13,164 nucleotides of DNA from JAZDLC01 sp043802345 (GCA_043802345.1 JAZDLC010000471.1:1-13164); one strand, 5' to 3'; positions 1 through 7,355 are shown, counted from the stretch's first letter. The notes: a model not told the origin generated them from the letters alone. Translations and numbers: made by a program.

Positions 1-287
1 GGCGAGAGGTCGGTCTGGAAGAGCAGTTCATCGACCACCCCGTCTCCATCCCGGTCGAAAGCCTGGGTGAGCAACCGCTCGTCCGTCCCCTCGACCACGA
101 CCTCGGCCCCCGCTGCACTGATCCCCTCGAGCAACGGCCCGAGTTCCGCCCAGGCGACCGCCACGGTCTCTGAGGAGCGGGGCATGTCGAGCCCGTTCGT
201 GACGGAGACGACCGGCCTCCGCTCCGCGCTCGCGCATCCCGCGAGGAGGAACAGCAGCCACAAGCAACAGACTCCACCAGCCTTCAT
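1..287 (-). CDS. DUF4861-like surface lipoprotein, partial (N-terminal 95 residues; 3' end outside window)
   Basis: The reading frame starts at ATG 287-285 and stays open to the left edge. Residues 1-18 form a lipoprotein signal: a hydrophobic stretch ending in the lipobox LAGC with lipidated Cys18. The following Ala fits outer-membrane sorting. Residues 25-42 (VVSVTNGLDMPRSSETV) and 76-94, with the acidic loop DRDGDGVVDELLF, match my recollection of the start of DUF4861 proteins, which open with a V.N.L...R..E segment followed by D.DGDG..DEL.F. The acidic loop could bind calcium. DUF4861 proteins are often found in polysaccharide- and uronate-degradation loci; their biochemical role is not settled in my knowledge. 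The gene is divergent from an IclR regulator, which suggests sugar-dependent control. No strong ribosome-binding site is visible. The lipoprotein call is firm; the family call is moderate because only the N-terminus is present. Confidence 0.68.
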   Translation of the reverse strand, partial: MKAGGVCCLWLLFLLAGCASAERRPVVSVTNGLDMPRSSETVAVAWAELGPLLEGISAAGAEVVVEGTDERLLTQAFDRDGDGVVDELLFQTDLS

Positions 288-425
288 TGCGCACCCGCCG
301 GACCGGCGAGAGAGAGCGGAAAGATCTTGCCCTCGAATATCCACATTTGAACTGTCATGACAGGATATGGATGCTATCCTGCGCCTGTCAAGCGCGATCT
401 GGAATCCGCCATCCCCCTACCTGCC
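288..425. promoter_or_regulatory. Divergent promoter region with nested inverted repeats, candidate IclR operator (352-390)
   Basis: This 138-base gap separates the lipoprotein start from the regulator start. It contains three overlapping inverted repeats. CTGTCATGACAG at 352-363 is a perfect 12-base palindrome. CAGGATA (361-367) pairs with TATCCTG (375-381). TGACAGG (358-364) pairs with CCTGTCA (384-390). IclR-family proteins commonly bind palindromes in the gap next to their own gene and repress or activate divergent targets, so this is a sensible site for the regulator at 426. TTGAAC at 347-352 is a possible -35 element, but I see no convincing -10 at proper spacing. The two larger repeats could also form an RNA hairpin in the regulator's leader. 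Confidence 0.55.
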
Positions 426-1175
426 ATGACCAAGTACATCATTCCCAATCTCCGCAATGCGTGTCGCGTCCTGACGCTCCTCTCCGAGCAGCGCGCGGGT
501 CTCCCCCTCGCCGACATCGCCCGCCGCCTGGAAATCCCCCGGACCACGGCCTTGCGCATCGCCACCACCCTCACTGCGGAAGGGATCGTGGAGCAGGTGG
601 GTAGGCGCTACGTCCTCGGCCCGATGCTGATCCAGCTCGGAACACGAGCCATGGAGAATCTCGACCTGCGCACCATCGCCATTCCCGTGCTGCGGGAGCT
701 GTCACGGGAAACGCAGGAGACGGCGCACCTCGCGGTGCCCGCCGGAGACAAGGCATTGCTCCTCGAGGTGTGCGACTCCCCTCTCCCGGTGCGGGTGGCC
801 TCGCGCCCCGGCACCCTCGCGGACATCCACTGCTCCGCCACGGGCAAGGTGTTCCTGGCGTTCCGTCACGACGATCTGGCGGAGTTCCTCGAAGGGAAGG
901 AACTCATCAGGAGAACGGAGAACACCAGGACGACGGTCGAGCAGCAGCAAGAAGAGGCCGAACGGACGCGCGAGCGCGGCTACGCGGTCGACAATGAGGA
1001 GTACAGCCTGGGCGTCCGCTGTCTCGCGGCCCCGGTCTACGATTCCTTCGGCAAGGTCGTCGCGGCCATCGGCATCACCGCGAGCACTTCATCCTTCTCA
1101 AAACGCCTGATCCCCGCCGTCGCCAGGAGCGTGACCACCGCCGCCAGCAGCATCTCCAAGACCCTGGGCGCCTGA
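426..1175 (+). CDS. IclR-family transcriptional regulator
   Basis: This 249-residue protein has the length and layout of the IclR family. Residues 10-70 form an N-terminal winged helix-turn-helix (LPLADIARRLEIPRTTALRIA, then the wing GRRYVLG). The remainder is the effector-binding domain, with the conserved CSATGKVFLAF segment near 136-146 and the closing motif GYAVDNEEYSLGVRCLAAPV at 185-204. The family binds small carboxylic or sugar-acid ligands and controls neighbouring catabolic genes. The ORF could open at ATG 357, but that adds 23 residues unlike the family and puts the start inside a palindrome, so ATG 426 is preferred; neither start has a clear Shine-Dalgarno. It is divergent from the DUF4861-like lipoprotein and converges with the GH38 gene 26 bases away. 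The ligand cannot be told from sequence; a sugar or uronate is inferred from context. Confidence 0.93.
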   Translation: MTKYIIPNLRNACRVLTLLSEQRAGLPLADIARRLEIPRTTALRIATTLTAEGIVEQVGRRYVLGPMLIQLGTRAMENLDLRTIAIPVLRELSRETQETAHLAVPAGDKALLLEVCDSPLPVRVASRPGTLADIHCSATGKVFLAFRHDDLAEFLEGKELIRRTENTRTTVEQQQEEAERTRERGYAVDNEEYSLGVRCLAAPVYDSFGKVVAAIGITASTSSFSKRLIPAVARSVTTAASSISKTLGA

Positions 1176-1201
1176 CGTTCGCGAGGAGCGGCGACCGGCT
1201 G

Positions 1202-4200
1202 TCACTCGATGCGGAGCGTGATCACCCCATAGGCCGGGAGCGAGATGGGATCCGCGATCGGACTCCCGCGCGCCTCGTCCGGACCGCTCTGGTAGAGACG
1301 GCTCTTCGCGCCCCTGTTCACCGTCAGCGAGAAGCTCTCGGGTTTCCCCGACGCCGCGTACAACCTGGCCAGCCATCCTTTGCCATCTCGAGTCGCCCTG
1401 AGGGAAGTCAGCACGACGCCGGGGGCAGAGATGGTGAAGGCCGACTTTCTCTCGGGAGGGGCATCGGGACGGGCGGCCACGGCGACGAGCGGCTGCTGCC
1501 GCTCCCACCCGAAGCGCTGGGCCCAGGTCTGGTTGAAAAGACCTCGATGGGGCGCCAGGGAATACTCGAAGCGGGCGGGGCCGCCCTGATCCGCCTGGTA
1601 GTTCGTTTCCCAGTAGTTGTTCATGACATAGGAGAAGAAGGTGGGAGAGGCCTCGACATGCTCCAGCCAGCCGCTGTCGTCCAGAACATCGGTAGAGATG
1701 GCGCCCAACTGGATGAGGGGAGCATCGATGGTCGCGAGGGTCACTCCGTGGTCGTCACACGACACGTCGACCCACCGCTGGACGGCGAAGAAGTTCTTGC
1801 AGGACCCCGGGATCTGGTCCTTCTCCGGGCGCACGACCGCAAAAGGCATGTCCATCCGCACCTCGCCATCTTGAACGTTGAAGGGGAAGGCGAAGAACAC
1901 CCCCTCCTTCTCGCGGATCGCCTGCTTGTCGACCACGTCGACGAGATCCACCCGCGCCTGTCCGTGCACGATGCGGACGAATCTGACCAGTGCGTCCGCG
2001 CCCGGCGCCTTCGACCGCACCTCGATCATGCCGACGAGGGGACCGTGGTCCACGACTCGCAGCTCGACCGTGTCCGGATCGACCCGCCGCTGATTTTCCG
2101 CCCGCCTCCCTTCCACATAGATGTACTCGTTCAGGCCTGCACCGGCGTTCTGGTCCACGAACTCGAGCGGCGAACCCGCCATGCGGAGCGAGCAAATCGC
2201 CCCTGTAGCGGGATCCAGACTGACATCGATCAACCCGTTGGTGAGCGTCGCCCCTTCCGCGCGGACCGCTCCTTCTTCCACCGCCGTCCCGGGCTCCAGC
2301 CGGAAGCGCGCCGAGCCGAGCGCGGGCACGTCTCTCGCCAGGAACGCCAGCTTGCCCGAAGAGAGCCGTTGCGAAGGAACGGTGTTTCCCGCCGCGTCCT
2401 TGACGATGTTGCCCGCGGTGGAGTCGATCGCGACGACGTCGGATCGCGTCCAGGAGAGCGTGTTGAAGACCTCGATGACCTGGCCGCCATCCTTCCCCCC
2501 GGTCGCGCCGTCGATCAGCTCCTGTGAGCGCCTGAGCGCGTCGATTGCGAGCTGCTTCTTGAAGGCGGCCTGCTCCTGGCTGAACGGCGCGTCGGGGGCG
2601 GAGATGCTGTTCCACGATCCCCAGGTGTGCTCGTCGAACAGGACCACCTTGCGCCAGGCGTCGCGGAAACGCTCCCGCGGATACCCTTCGGTATCGAGCA
2701 GGGTCCAGAGCGTCTCGGCCTGGACCAGCTTCTCCGCCGCGCGCCGATTGAATCCCGTGTGCATCGCCGTCGAGGCCGCGCCGTCCTCCCAGTACGGCGT
2801 GAAGTCGCCCCGGACCGCCGGCAGGCGATCGCCATGACGTCTCTCGAGCTCCGAGAAGACCTGGTGCGGAGAACTCAGGACCAACTTCGGCGAGAGGTAG
2901 GTTTCGTTCCACGTCTTCACCGCTGCGGGAAGGGATGGATCGGGGTGCCCGTTGTCCGCTTCCACGTCGTACCGCAGGTTGACCAGTGCGTACGGATAAC
3001 CCCCGCTCTCGAGCCGTTTCAGGTAGTCCAGGAGCGGGCTTCCCTTGAACATCTCCACCGGCCGGTCCCCCGCGCCGGACCGGAACCAGCCGTAGCCGGG
3101 CGTCATCCAGCAGAGCACGCGCTTCGTCCCGCAGGGGGAAACCCAGTAGAACGGGCGGTCGTCCCAGCGCCGCGTGGTGCCGATACGGTGGTTCGGGTTG
3201 GGTCCGAGGGAGAGGTACCGGATGCCGCAGTCCGCCATGGCCTGGACCATCCCCCAGGTGCAGCCCGGGACATCGGTGAGCATGAGGGAGTCGATCGGGA
3301 CCCCGTGCTCCTCGCGCAGTTCCACCGCGAACTCGAGGTTGCGATAGAGCTCCTCATCGGAGAGGAGCCCCGTGAGTTCGTTGGCGTATGACGCTGAGAG
3401 GCTGATGCGGTCGGCCCGGGCGTGCCGCAGGAACGATTCCCGCTTCTCGGGAGAAGCCTGCTGAAGGTACCCATCCACCGCAAAGAGCGCCTCCGGCAGC
3501 CAGCGGAATCTCGCCTCCCTGGGCAGGTGCGCGGACTCGTCGATCAGCGCCTGCGCCTGATCGAGATACCCGATCTGCTTCTGCTCCACCTCCGCCTGCG
3601 TGTGCGTGTACCCGATGTCCAGATGGGTGAAGTGGAGCAGGTGAACCTCCCAATCCCGCACGGGCAGAAGGTGAACCCGGGCCTCGATTGATCCCACGGC
3701 GACGGTCACGTCGGTCGGACACGCGACTGCCGGAACCATCGATTCGATCACGTGCCTCCCCGCGCCGAGCTCGAACTTCTGCTCCTTTTCTCCCGTGATC
3801 CTCAGCGTCGTCTCGATCGGATCACCGAAATGCTGGATGGCCGTCACCACGGGTTGCACGCGCCGGCCGCTCTCTTCCATCAGCAAGGTCGGCGCGGCCA
3901 CGGACTGGATGTACGTCCGCGCGGCAGGCGGCGCGACCAGAAAGCCCGGGGCGCCCTCGAGACGCAGTGCATCGTAGTAGAGGAAGCATCCCCCCTCCGA
4001 GACGATGTCCAGCCGGTTGCCTCCTTCCTTGAAGTACCGGCCCGGGATCTCGACGGAAAAGGAATAGGGGAATCCTGCATACCCCTCCGGCTTCGCGAAG
4101 GGCGCTCCCCAGGGAATCGCGTGCGTCCCGACGAGCGTATCGTTCAACCGGATGGCCAGCTCTGGAGCGATGAGATAGCAGTCCACGGTGTCGATCCGCA

Positions 4201-4489
4201 GGGTCGCGTTCCCCTCTTCTGGGACCCGGGCGAGATCGAAGCAGACCGAGTAGGTGTGGGGGCGGCCGCCCGCCCAGAGATCGAGAGGCCCGGTGTGGAT
4301 GGCCGGCCAGTCCTTCTCGGGAGAGGAGAGCCCCACCACGTAGAGAGGATCCTGCGAATAGTCACACGACGCAGAGAGATCTTCCCGTTTCCCGTCGAAC
4401 TGACCGATTTCGAAGAGCGTGACGCAATCGTCGTTGGCGAGGGGCAGGCACAGGATGAGGTAGAGCCAGGCAGAGATCATGTCTTCCAT
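1202..4489 (-). CDS. Secreted GH38-family glycoside hydrolase (alpha-mannosidase-like) with N-terminal carbohydrate-binding-like domain
   Basis: The product is 1095 residues with a short hydrophobic N-terminus (AWLYLILCLPLA, about 7-18) that reads as a signal peptide. Residues about 70-180 look like the C-terminal beta-sandwich of PL4 rhamnogalacturonan lyases. The GH38 catalytic domain starts near 281 with the zinc-site motif HFTHLDIGYT (His289, Asp291). TDVPG with Asp406 is the likely nucleophile. LFDEHTWGS (His621) is a likely further metal ligand. GDFTPYWEDGAASTA at 561-575 is typical of the middle domain of bacterial GH38 enzymes. Residues from about 670 onward form the beta-rich C-terminal region, ending in YGVITLRIE. 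GH38 enzymes are retaining, zinc-dependent alpha-mannosidases, but this HxDIGYT branch may have another substrate. ATG 4480 is an alternative start, three codons inside. The neighbouring regulator and lipoprotein suggest a polysaccharide-use locus. The family is firm; the substrate is unknown. Confidence 0.87.
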   Translation of the reverse strand: MEDMISAWLYLILCLPLANDDCVTLFEIGQFDGKREDLSASCDYSQDPLYVVGLSSPEKDWPAIHTGPLDLWAGGRPHTYSVCFDLARVPEEGNATLRIDTVDCYLIAPELAIRLNDTLVGTHAIPWGAPFAKPEGYAGFPYSFSVEIPGRYFKEGGNRLDIVSEGGCFLYYDALRLEGAPGFLVAPPAARTYIQSVAAPTLLMEESGRRVQPVVTAIQHFGDPIETTLRITGEKEQKFELGAGRHVIESMVPAVACPTDVTVAVGSIEARVHLLPVRDWEVHLLHFTHLDIGYTHTQAEVEQKQIGYLDQAQALIDESAHLPREARFRWLPEALFAVDGYLQQASPEKRESFLRHARADRISLSASYANELTGLLSDEELYRNLEFAVELREEHGVPIDSLMLTDVPGCTWGMVQAMADCGIRYLSLGPNPNHRIGTTRRWDDRPFYWVSPCGTKRVLCWMTPGYGWFRSGAGDRPVEMFKGSPLLDYLKRLESGGYPYALVNLRYDVEADNGHPDPSLPAAVKTWNETYLSPKLVLSSPHQVFSELERRHGDRLPAVRGDFTPYWEDGAASTAMHTGFNRRAAEKLVQAETLWTLLDTEGYPRERFRDAWRKVVLFDEHTWGSWNSISAPDAPFSQEQAAFKKQLAIDALRRSQELIDGATGGKDGGQVIEVFNTLSWTRSDVVAIDSTAGNIVKDAAGNTVPSQRLSSGKLAFLARDVPALGSARFRLEPGTAVEEGAVRAEGATLTNGLIDVSLDPATGAICSLRMAGSPLEFVDQNAGAGLNEYIYVEGRRAENQRRVDPDTVELRVVDHGPLVGMIEVRSKAPGADALVRFVRIVHGQARVDLVDVVDKQAIREKEGVFFAFPFNVQDGEVRMDMPFAVVRPEKDQIPGSCKNFFAVQRWVDVSCDDHGVTLATIDAPLIQLGAISTDVLDDSGWLEHVEASPTFFSYVMNNYWETNYQADQGGPARFEYSLAPHRGLFNQTWAQRFGWERQQPLVAVAARPDAPPERKSAFTISAPGVVLTSLRATRDGKGWLARLYAASGKPESFSLTVNRGAKSRLYQSGPDEARGSPIADPISLPAYGVITLRIE

Positions 4490-4554
4490 CTCATCGGTTT
4501 GGAGTGGAAAGGGCCATGGGTCCGGAGCAGGGAGAAAAGACGAGGGAGCACCGT

Positions 4555-4574
4555 CCCGTTCAGTATTGAACGGG
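4555..4574. repeat. Perfect inverted repeat (8-base arms, 4-base loop) between histidine kinase and GH38 genes
   Basis: CCCGTTCA (4555-4562) and TGAACGGG (4567-4574) flank the loop GTAT. On the minus strand the repeat lies 48 bases after the histidine-kinase stop and 66 bases before the GH38 start. It could be the kinase gene's terminator, but no T-run follows directly; the nearest is TCTTTTCT about 15 bases further on. It could equally be an operator for the GH38 promoter. It does not share its core with the repeats at 352-390. The rest of this 132-base gap shows nothing I can name. Confidence 0.45.
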
Positions 4575-4621
4575 TGGCCGGCGGTCTTCGCTTCTGGATG
4601 GGACCGTCGAAACCCCGCGTC

Positions 4622-5914
4622 TCAGGCGTCTATGACCAGTGGCAGCCGGATGATGAAGGTCGTCCCCTTGCCGACCTCGGTCTCGAAGTCGAGAGTCCCC
4701 TTGTGCTTCTTCACGATCACGTTGTGCGCAATGGAGAGCCCCTGGCCGGTGCCCTTGCCGACCTCCTTGGTGGTGAAGAAGGGATCGAAGACCTTCGCGC
4801 GCGCCTTCTCCGGAATCCCGGTCCCGGTATCGGCGATCTGGATTTCCACGTCGTCGCCGGCTCTCCGCGTGCTGATCGTGATCGTGCCCTTGCCGTTCGC
4901 GCCGTTCCTCACCACATCGGCGATTGCATGGGCCGCGTTGACGATCATGTTCAGGATCACCTGATTGAACTCTCCGGACAGGCACGGAACCGCGGGCAGA
5001 TCGGGATCGAGATCAGTCTTCATCTCCGCCACGTACTTCCACTCGTTCGTGGCCACCGTGATCGTGCTTTCGATGGCGTGGTTGAGGTCGGTGCTGGTCA
5101 TCCCCTCCCCGCCGGGATGGGAGAACTCCTTCATCGACTGGACGATCTTCCGCACACGGCTGATGCCGTTCAGGGATTCCCCCACGGCTCGCGGAATCTC
5201 GTCGTAGAGGTACCCGATATCGGCCTCCACGAGAGCGGCCTTCAGCTCGCCGGCGAGCTCGGCGTGCTCCGCGCCCGCGGTGATGGCCTCGACGAGCGCC
5301 TCGGCCTTCTTGAGCAGTGGAAGGATTTCCTGGAAACTCTCCTCGAGGTAGCGGGTGTTGTCACCGACGTACTGGGTCGGCGTGTTGATCTCGTGCGCGA
5401 TCCCGGCGGCGAGTTGACCGATCGCGTCCATCTTCTCGGATCGGCGCAGTTGCTCCTCGAGGATACGCCTCTCCGTGATGTCCTCGACGATCTCGATCGC
5501 GGCCACGATCCTCCCCTGCTGGTCGCGGACCGGAGAGGAAGAGACGCTGAAGTTGCGGACGCCGTCGTCCTTGGGAGTGGAAGTCAGCGCCTCGCGACGC
5601 CGGCCGTCCCGGAGCGTCTTCTGCGTGGGGCAATAGTCACAGACCCGGTCTCGCGGTGGGTTGTTGTACGCCCGGTAGCAGATCGGACGGTCGCTCGGGT
5701 TGACGTTCGGGAACCACTCCCGCATCTGGCGATTCAGATCGAGGATCTCCATCTCCGGGCTGATGAGCGCCACCCCGATCCCGAGGTTCTCCACGATCGC
5801 GCTCCGTATGGCCTCGCTCCGCTCCAGCGCGTCAAGGAGGCGCAACTCCTCCGCACCAGAGAGTGGTGACTCGCCCCCTGCTCCCGCCCTCGTCACGCTT
5901 GCCACCTTCGTCAT
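4622..5914 (-). CDS. Soluble PAS-domain sensor histidine kinase with cysteine cluster, orphan
   Basis: The chosen start, ATG 5914, gives 430 residues and has AAGGGA ten bases upstream. The ORF can be extended to 6127, but that stretch reads as low-quality leader. Residues about 30-150 are a PAS domain ending in the usual IVEDITERR; it holds Cys79, Cys92 and Cys95 (C-x12-C-x2-C, the last two in CDYCP). The H-box is GIAHEINTP with phosphorylated His174. A long helical insert (about 185-260) precedes the ATP-binding domain, which has the N-box (Asn326), DTGTGIP at 362-368, FDPFFTTK and the glycine-rich GKGTGQGL. All catalytic motifs look intact. There is no transmembrane segment, so it senses inside the cell. 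No response regulator is adjacent, so its partner lies elsewhere. The cysteines could bind metal, an Fe-S cluster or respond to redox state; that part is inference. Confidence 0.92.
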   Translation of the reverse strand: MTKVASVTRAGAGGESPLSGAEELRLLDALERSEAIRSAIVENLGIGVALISPEMEILDLNRQMREWFPNVNPSDRPICYRAYNNPPRDRVCDYCPTQKTLRDGRRREALTSTPKDDGVRNFSVSSSPVRDQQGRIVAAIEIVEDITERRILEEQLRRSEKMDAIGQLAAGIAHEINTPTQYVGDNTRYLEESFQEILPLLKKAEALVEAITAGAEHAELAGELKAALVEADIGYLYDEIPRAVGESLNGISRVRKIVQSMKEFSHPGGEGMTSTDLNHAIESTITVATNEWKYVAEMKTDLDPDLPAVPCLSGEFNQVILNMIVNAAHAIADVVRNGANGKGTITISTRRAGDDVEIQIADTGTGIPEKARAKVFDPFFTTKEVGKGTGQGLSIAHNVIVKKHKGTLDFETEVGKGTTFIIRLPLVIDA

Positions 5915-6202
5915 ACGGTCCAGTTCCCTTGGGTTCGAGGCCCCTCTTCGGGCCCATGTCTCTTGTCGTCGGGATTCCCCGATTCCAAAAGGGGAGGCGA
6001 GCCGAATCCCGGAGTGTGTCCGCGCGCCGTTCAAGAGTGAAACAAGACATGAGGTGCGGTCGGCTGGGGCCTGCTGTTTGGAATCCGGTCGACTCTGCGG
6101 ACCGATGCGCCCTCGGATCAGCTCCAATATTCTGGTAGGAAGTAGCGTACATCTCCCAAAAGCCGCCCGCCGCGGACCCTCCGGTCGCCCTGGAGCATCG
6201 TC
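5915..6202. other. Divergent intergenic region between histidine kinase and metalloprotease-like gene
   Basis: This 288-base region should hold promoters for both flanking genes. The only structure I can point to is an inverted repeat, GATTCCAAA (5981-5989) and TTTGGAATC (6077-6085), with 87 bases between the arms. Such a pair could arise by chance at this length. No convincing -35/-10 pair or RNA gene was seen. The kinase ORF continues open through most of it, so a longer kinase cannot be fully excluded. Confidence 0.4.
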
Positions 6203-7216
6203 ATGAGCTTGATCTCATCAATCCTCCTCGCGCTCGCTCTCGGACCGCTCCCGGTCACGCCCCTTCCCGAGGCTGGGTCGCAGCTGGAACTGATCGTCGC
6301 CCCCCTCGCGGACCTGCATCTGGCGGTGCGGGCGGCGGCCCAGGACGGAACGGAAGCCCCCGCCGTCCCGGGGATCGAGCGGGCGGTGGCGGCGGCAAAG
6401 GCGTGCGACGCCGCGTTCAAGAACCCCGTGGCCTGGGCCCTGGTTGACGCGCTTTTCCTGCAGGGGACCGACGTCGCCGCGGTGCGGGCCATCGCCGGCC
6501 GCCTGCCGGAGACGCGCCGGCTGGGTGAGCTCGAAGTACCGATCCGCGCCCCCACGCTCGCGTATCTGGAGGCGCTCGCCCCGGTCGAGAGCGCCTTCAT
6601 GGAGCAGGTCTGGCCGGCGCGAAAGGAACAGCTCGAAAAGAGACGGGCACAGGTCGAGGAACTCCTGGCCGCCGCGGATCCAGATCCGCTGGAGCACCTC
6701 CGGAGCGCGCTCGGATTCCCCGAGCCCGGTCTTCGGATCCCGATCCACCTGACGATCGCCTCACCCGCCCCGGGCGGCGTCACGCTGCGCTCACACTCCG
6801 GTCCACTCTGCTCCATCAGCCTCGAGAAACGCGATCCCGCGACCCTCTGCGAGGTGATCCTGCACGAAGCGACTCACGCGATCGATGCGAGCTGCCCCGA
6901 CGCGGAGGAAACGATCCCCGCCCGCCTGCGCGCCGCGCTGGCGAAGCGCGGCCTCGATCCCCGAAAGGAGACGAGCAGGAATGCGTGGCACACGCTCTTC
7001 TTCCTCCAGGCCGCGGAGACGGTGCGCGCCTGCATCGACGCCGAACATGTCGACGTCGGCATTTCCAGCGGTTACTACGAACGGGTCGGAAGGGTGGCGG
7101 CGATCGAGCGGCAGGTCTGGAAGGAGCGCGGGGCCGACGGCCTCTCCGCGGAGGAAGTGATCGAACGGATCGCCGACGGGGTGTGCTCCCTGGAGATTCC
7201 GCCCGAGAACGACTGA
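6203..7216 (+). CDS. Secreted putative zinc metallopeptidase (HEATH motif), family unrecognised
   Basis: The protein has 337 residues. Residues 1-22 form a hydrophobic signal peptide without a lipobox, so it is probably exported. The mature part is mostly helical and alanine-rich, with a charged helical stretch at about 134-155. The key feature is EVILHEATHAID, in which H221-E-A-T-H225 is a classic HExxH zinc site with the glutamate as general base. A third ligand is not certain: Glu272 in QAAETVRA, 47 residues on, fits a gluzincin-like arrangement, and His263 is the alternative. GGAG lies 7 bases before ATG 6203 and supports this start. It is divergent from the histidine kinase and converges with a tiny zinc-protein gene 13 bases away. 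I do not recognise the family. A peptidase role is inferred from one motif plus the signal peptide. Confidence 0.78.
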   Translation: MSLISSILLALALGPLPVTPLPEAGSQLELIVAPLADLHLAVRAAAQDGTEAPAVPGIERAVAAAKACDAAFKNPVAWALVDALFLQGTDVAAVRAIAGRLPETRRLGELEVPIRAPTLAYLEALAPVESAFMEQVWPARKEQLEKRRAQVEELLAAADPDPLEHLRSALGFPEPGLRIPIHLTIASPAPGGVTLRSHSGPLCSISLEKRDPATLCEVILHEATHAIDASCPDAEETIPARLRAALAKRGLDPRKETSRNAWHTLFFLQAAETVRACIDAEHVDVGISSGYYERVGRVAAIERQVWKERGADGLSAEEVIERIADGVCSLEIPPEND

Positions 7217-7221
7217 GAACG

Positions 7222-7240
7222 AGCGGCGGTCAGCGCCGCT
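7222..7240. terminator. Hairpin shared by two convergent genes, candidate bidirectional terminator
   Basis: AGCGGCG (7222-7228) and CGCCGCT (7234-7240) form a perfect GC-rich 7-base stem with loop GTCAG. It begins 5 bases after the stop of the metallopeptidase-like gene and is followed on that strand only by a short TCTTC tract, so termination may be weak or Rho-assisted. On the other strand the stem encodes the last residues of the 41-residue protein, and that gene's stop codon lies in the loop. Confidence 0.45.
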
Positions 7241-7355
7241 TCTTCGGCTTGCAGACCTGGTCCTTCTTCCTGGCCGTCCGGCCGCAGTTCTTGCATTCGA
7301 AGGCGGCCTTCCCCTTCTTCGGTTCCTTGTCGGACTTGCACGCCTTCTTGCCCAT
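7230..7355 (-). CDS. 41-residue lysine- and cysteine-rich putative zinc-binding protein
   Basis: The frame could open further upstream, but the protein-like part starts at ATG 7355, with AGGAGAG about 11 bases before it. It encodes 41 residues with Cys6, Cys21, Cys24 and Cys35 (FECKNCGR at 19-26), the spacing of a minimal zinc-ribbon-like site. Seventeen residues are Lys or Arg and only four are Asp or Glu, so it is very basic (ending CKPKKRR) and may bind nucleic acid or ribosomes. I recall similar short CKNCG-type proteins in several environmental phyla but cannot name a characterised family. It follows the sigma-fusion gene on the same strand after a 134-base gap, so it may have its own promoter or be read through. 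Its 3' end overlaps a hairpin. The gene is likely real because of the cysteine pattern and ribosome-binding site; its function is unknown. Confidence 0.68.
   Translation of the reverse strand: MGKKACKSDKEPKKGKAAFECKNCGRTARKKDQVCKPKKRR

Noticed and set aside
28..294. 88-codon minus-strand frame starting at GTG 294
   Set aside because: The frame starting at ATG 287 has a lipoprotein signal and a DUF4861-like sequence; the 294 frame is an Arg/Gly-rich shadow.
357..425. Earlier start for the IclR regulator at ATG 357
   Set aside because: The extra 23 residues are unlike the family and the ATG lies inside a perfect palindrome that is better read as an operator.
1547..2527. 326-codon plus-strand frame
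   Set aside because: Antisense to the GH38 gene, with no recognisable motif.
3752..5869. Open frame of 705 codons on the plus strand
   Set aside because: It lies antisense to both the GH38 and histidine-kinase genes, and its Arg/Asp/Val/Leu-heavy composition is typical of antisense frames in GC-rich DNA. No domain is recognisable.
5915..6127. 71-residue N-terminal extension of the histidine kinase
   Set aside because: Not protein-like, while ATG 5914 has AAGGGA upstream and begins just ahead of the PAS region.
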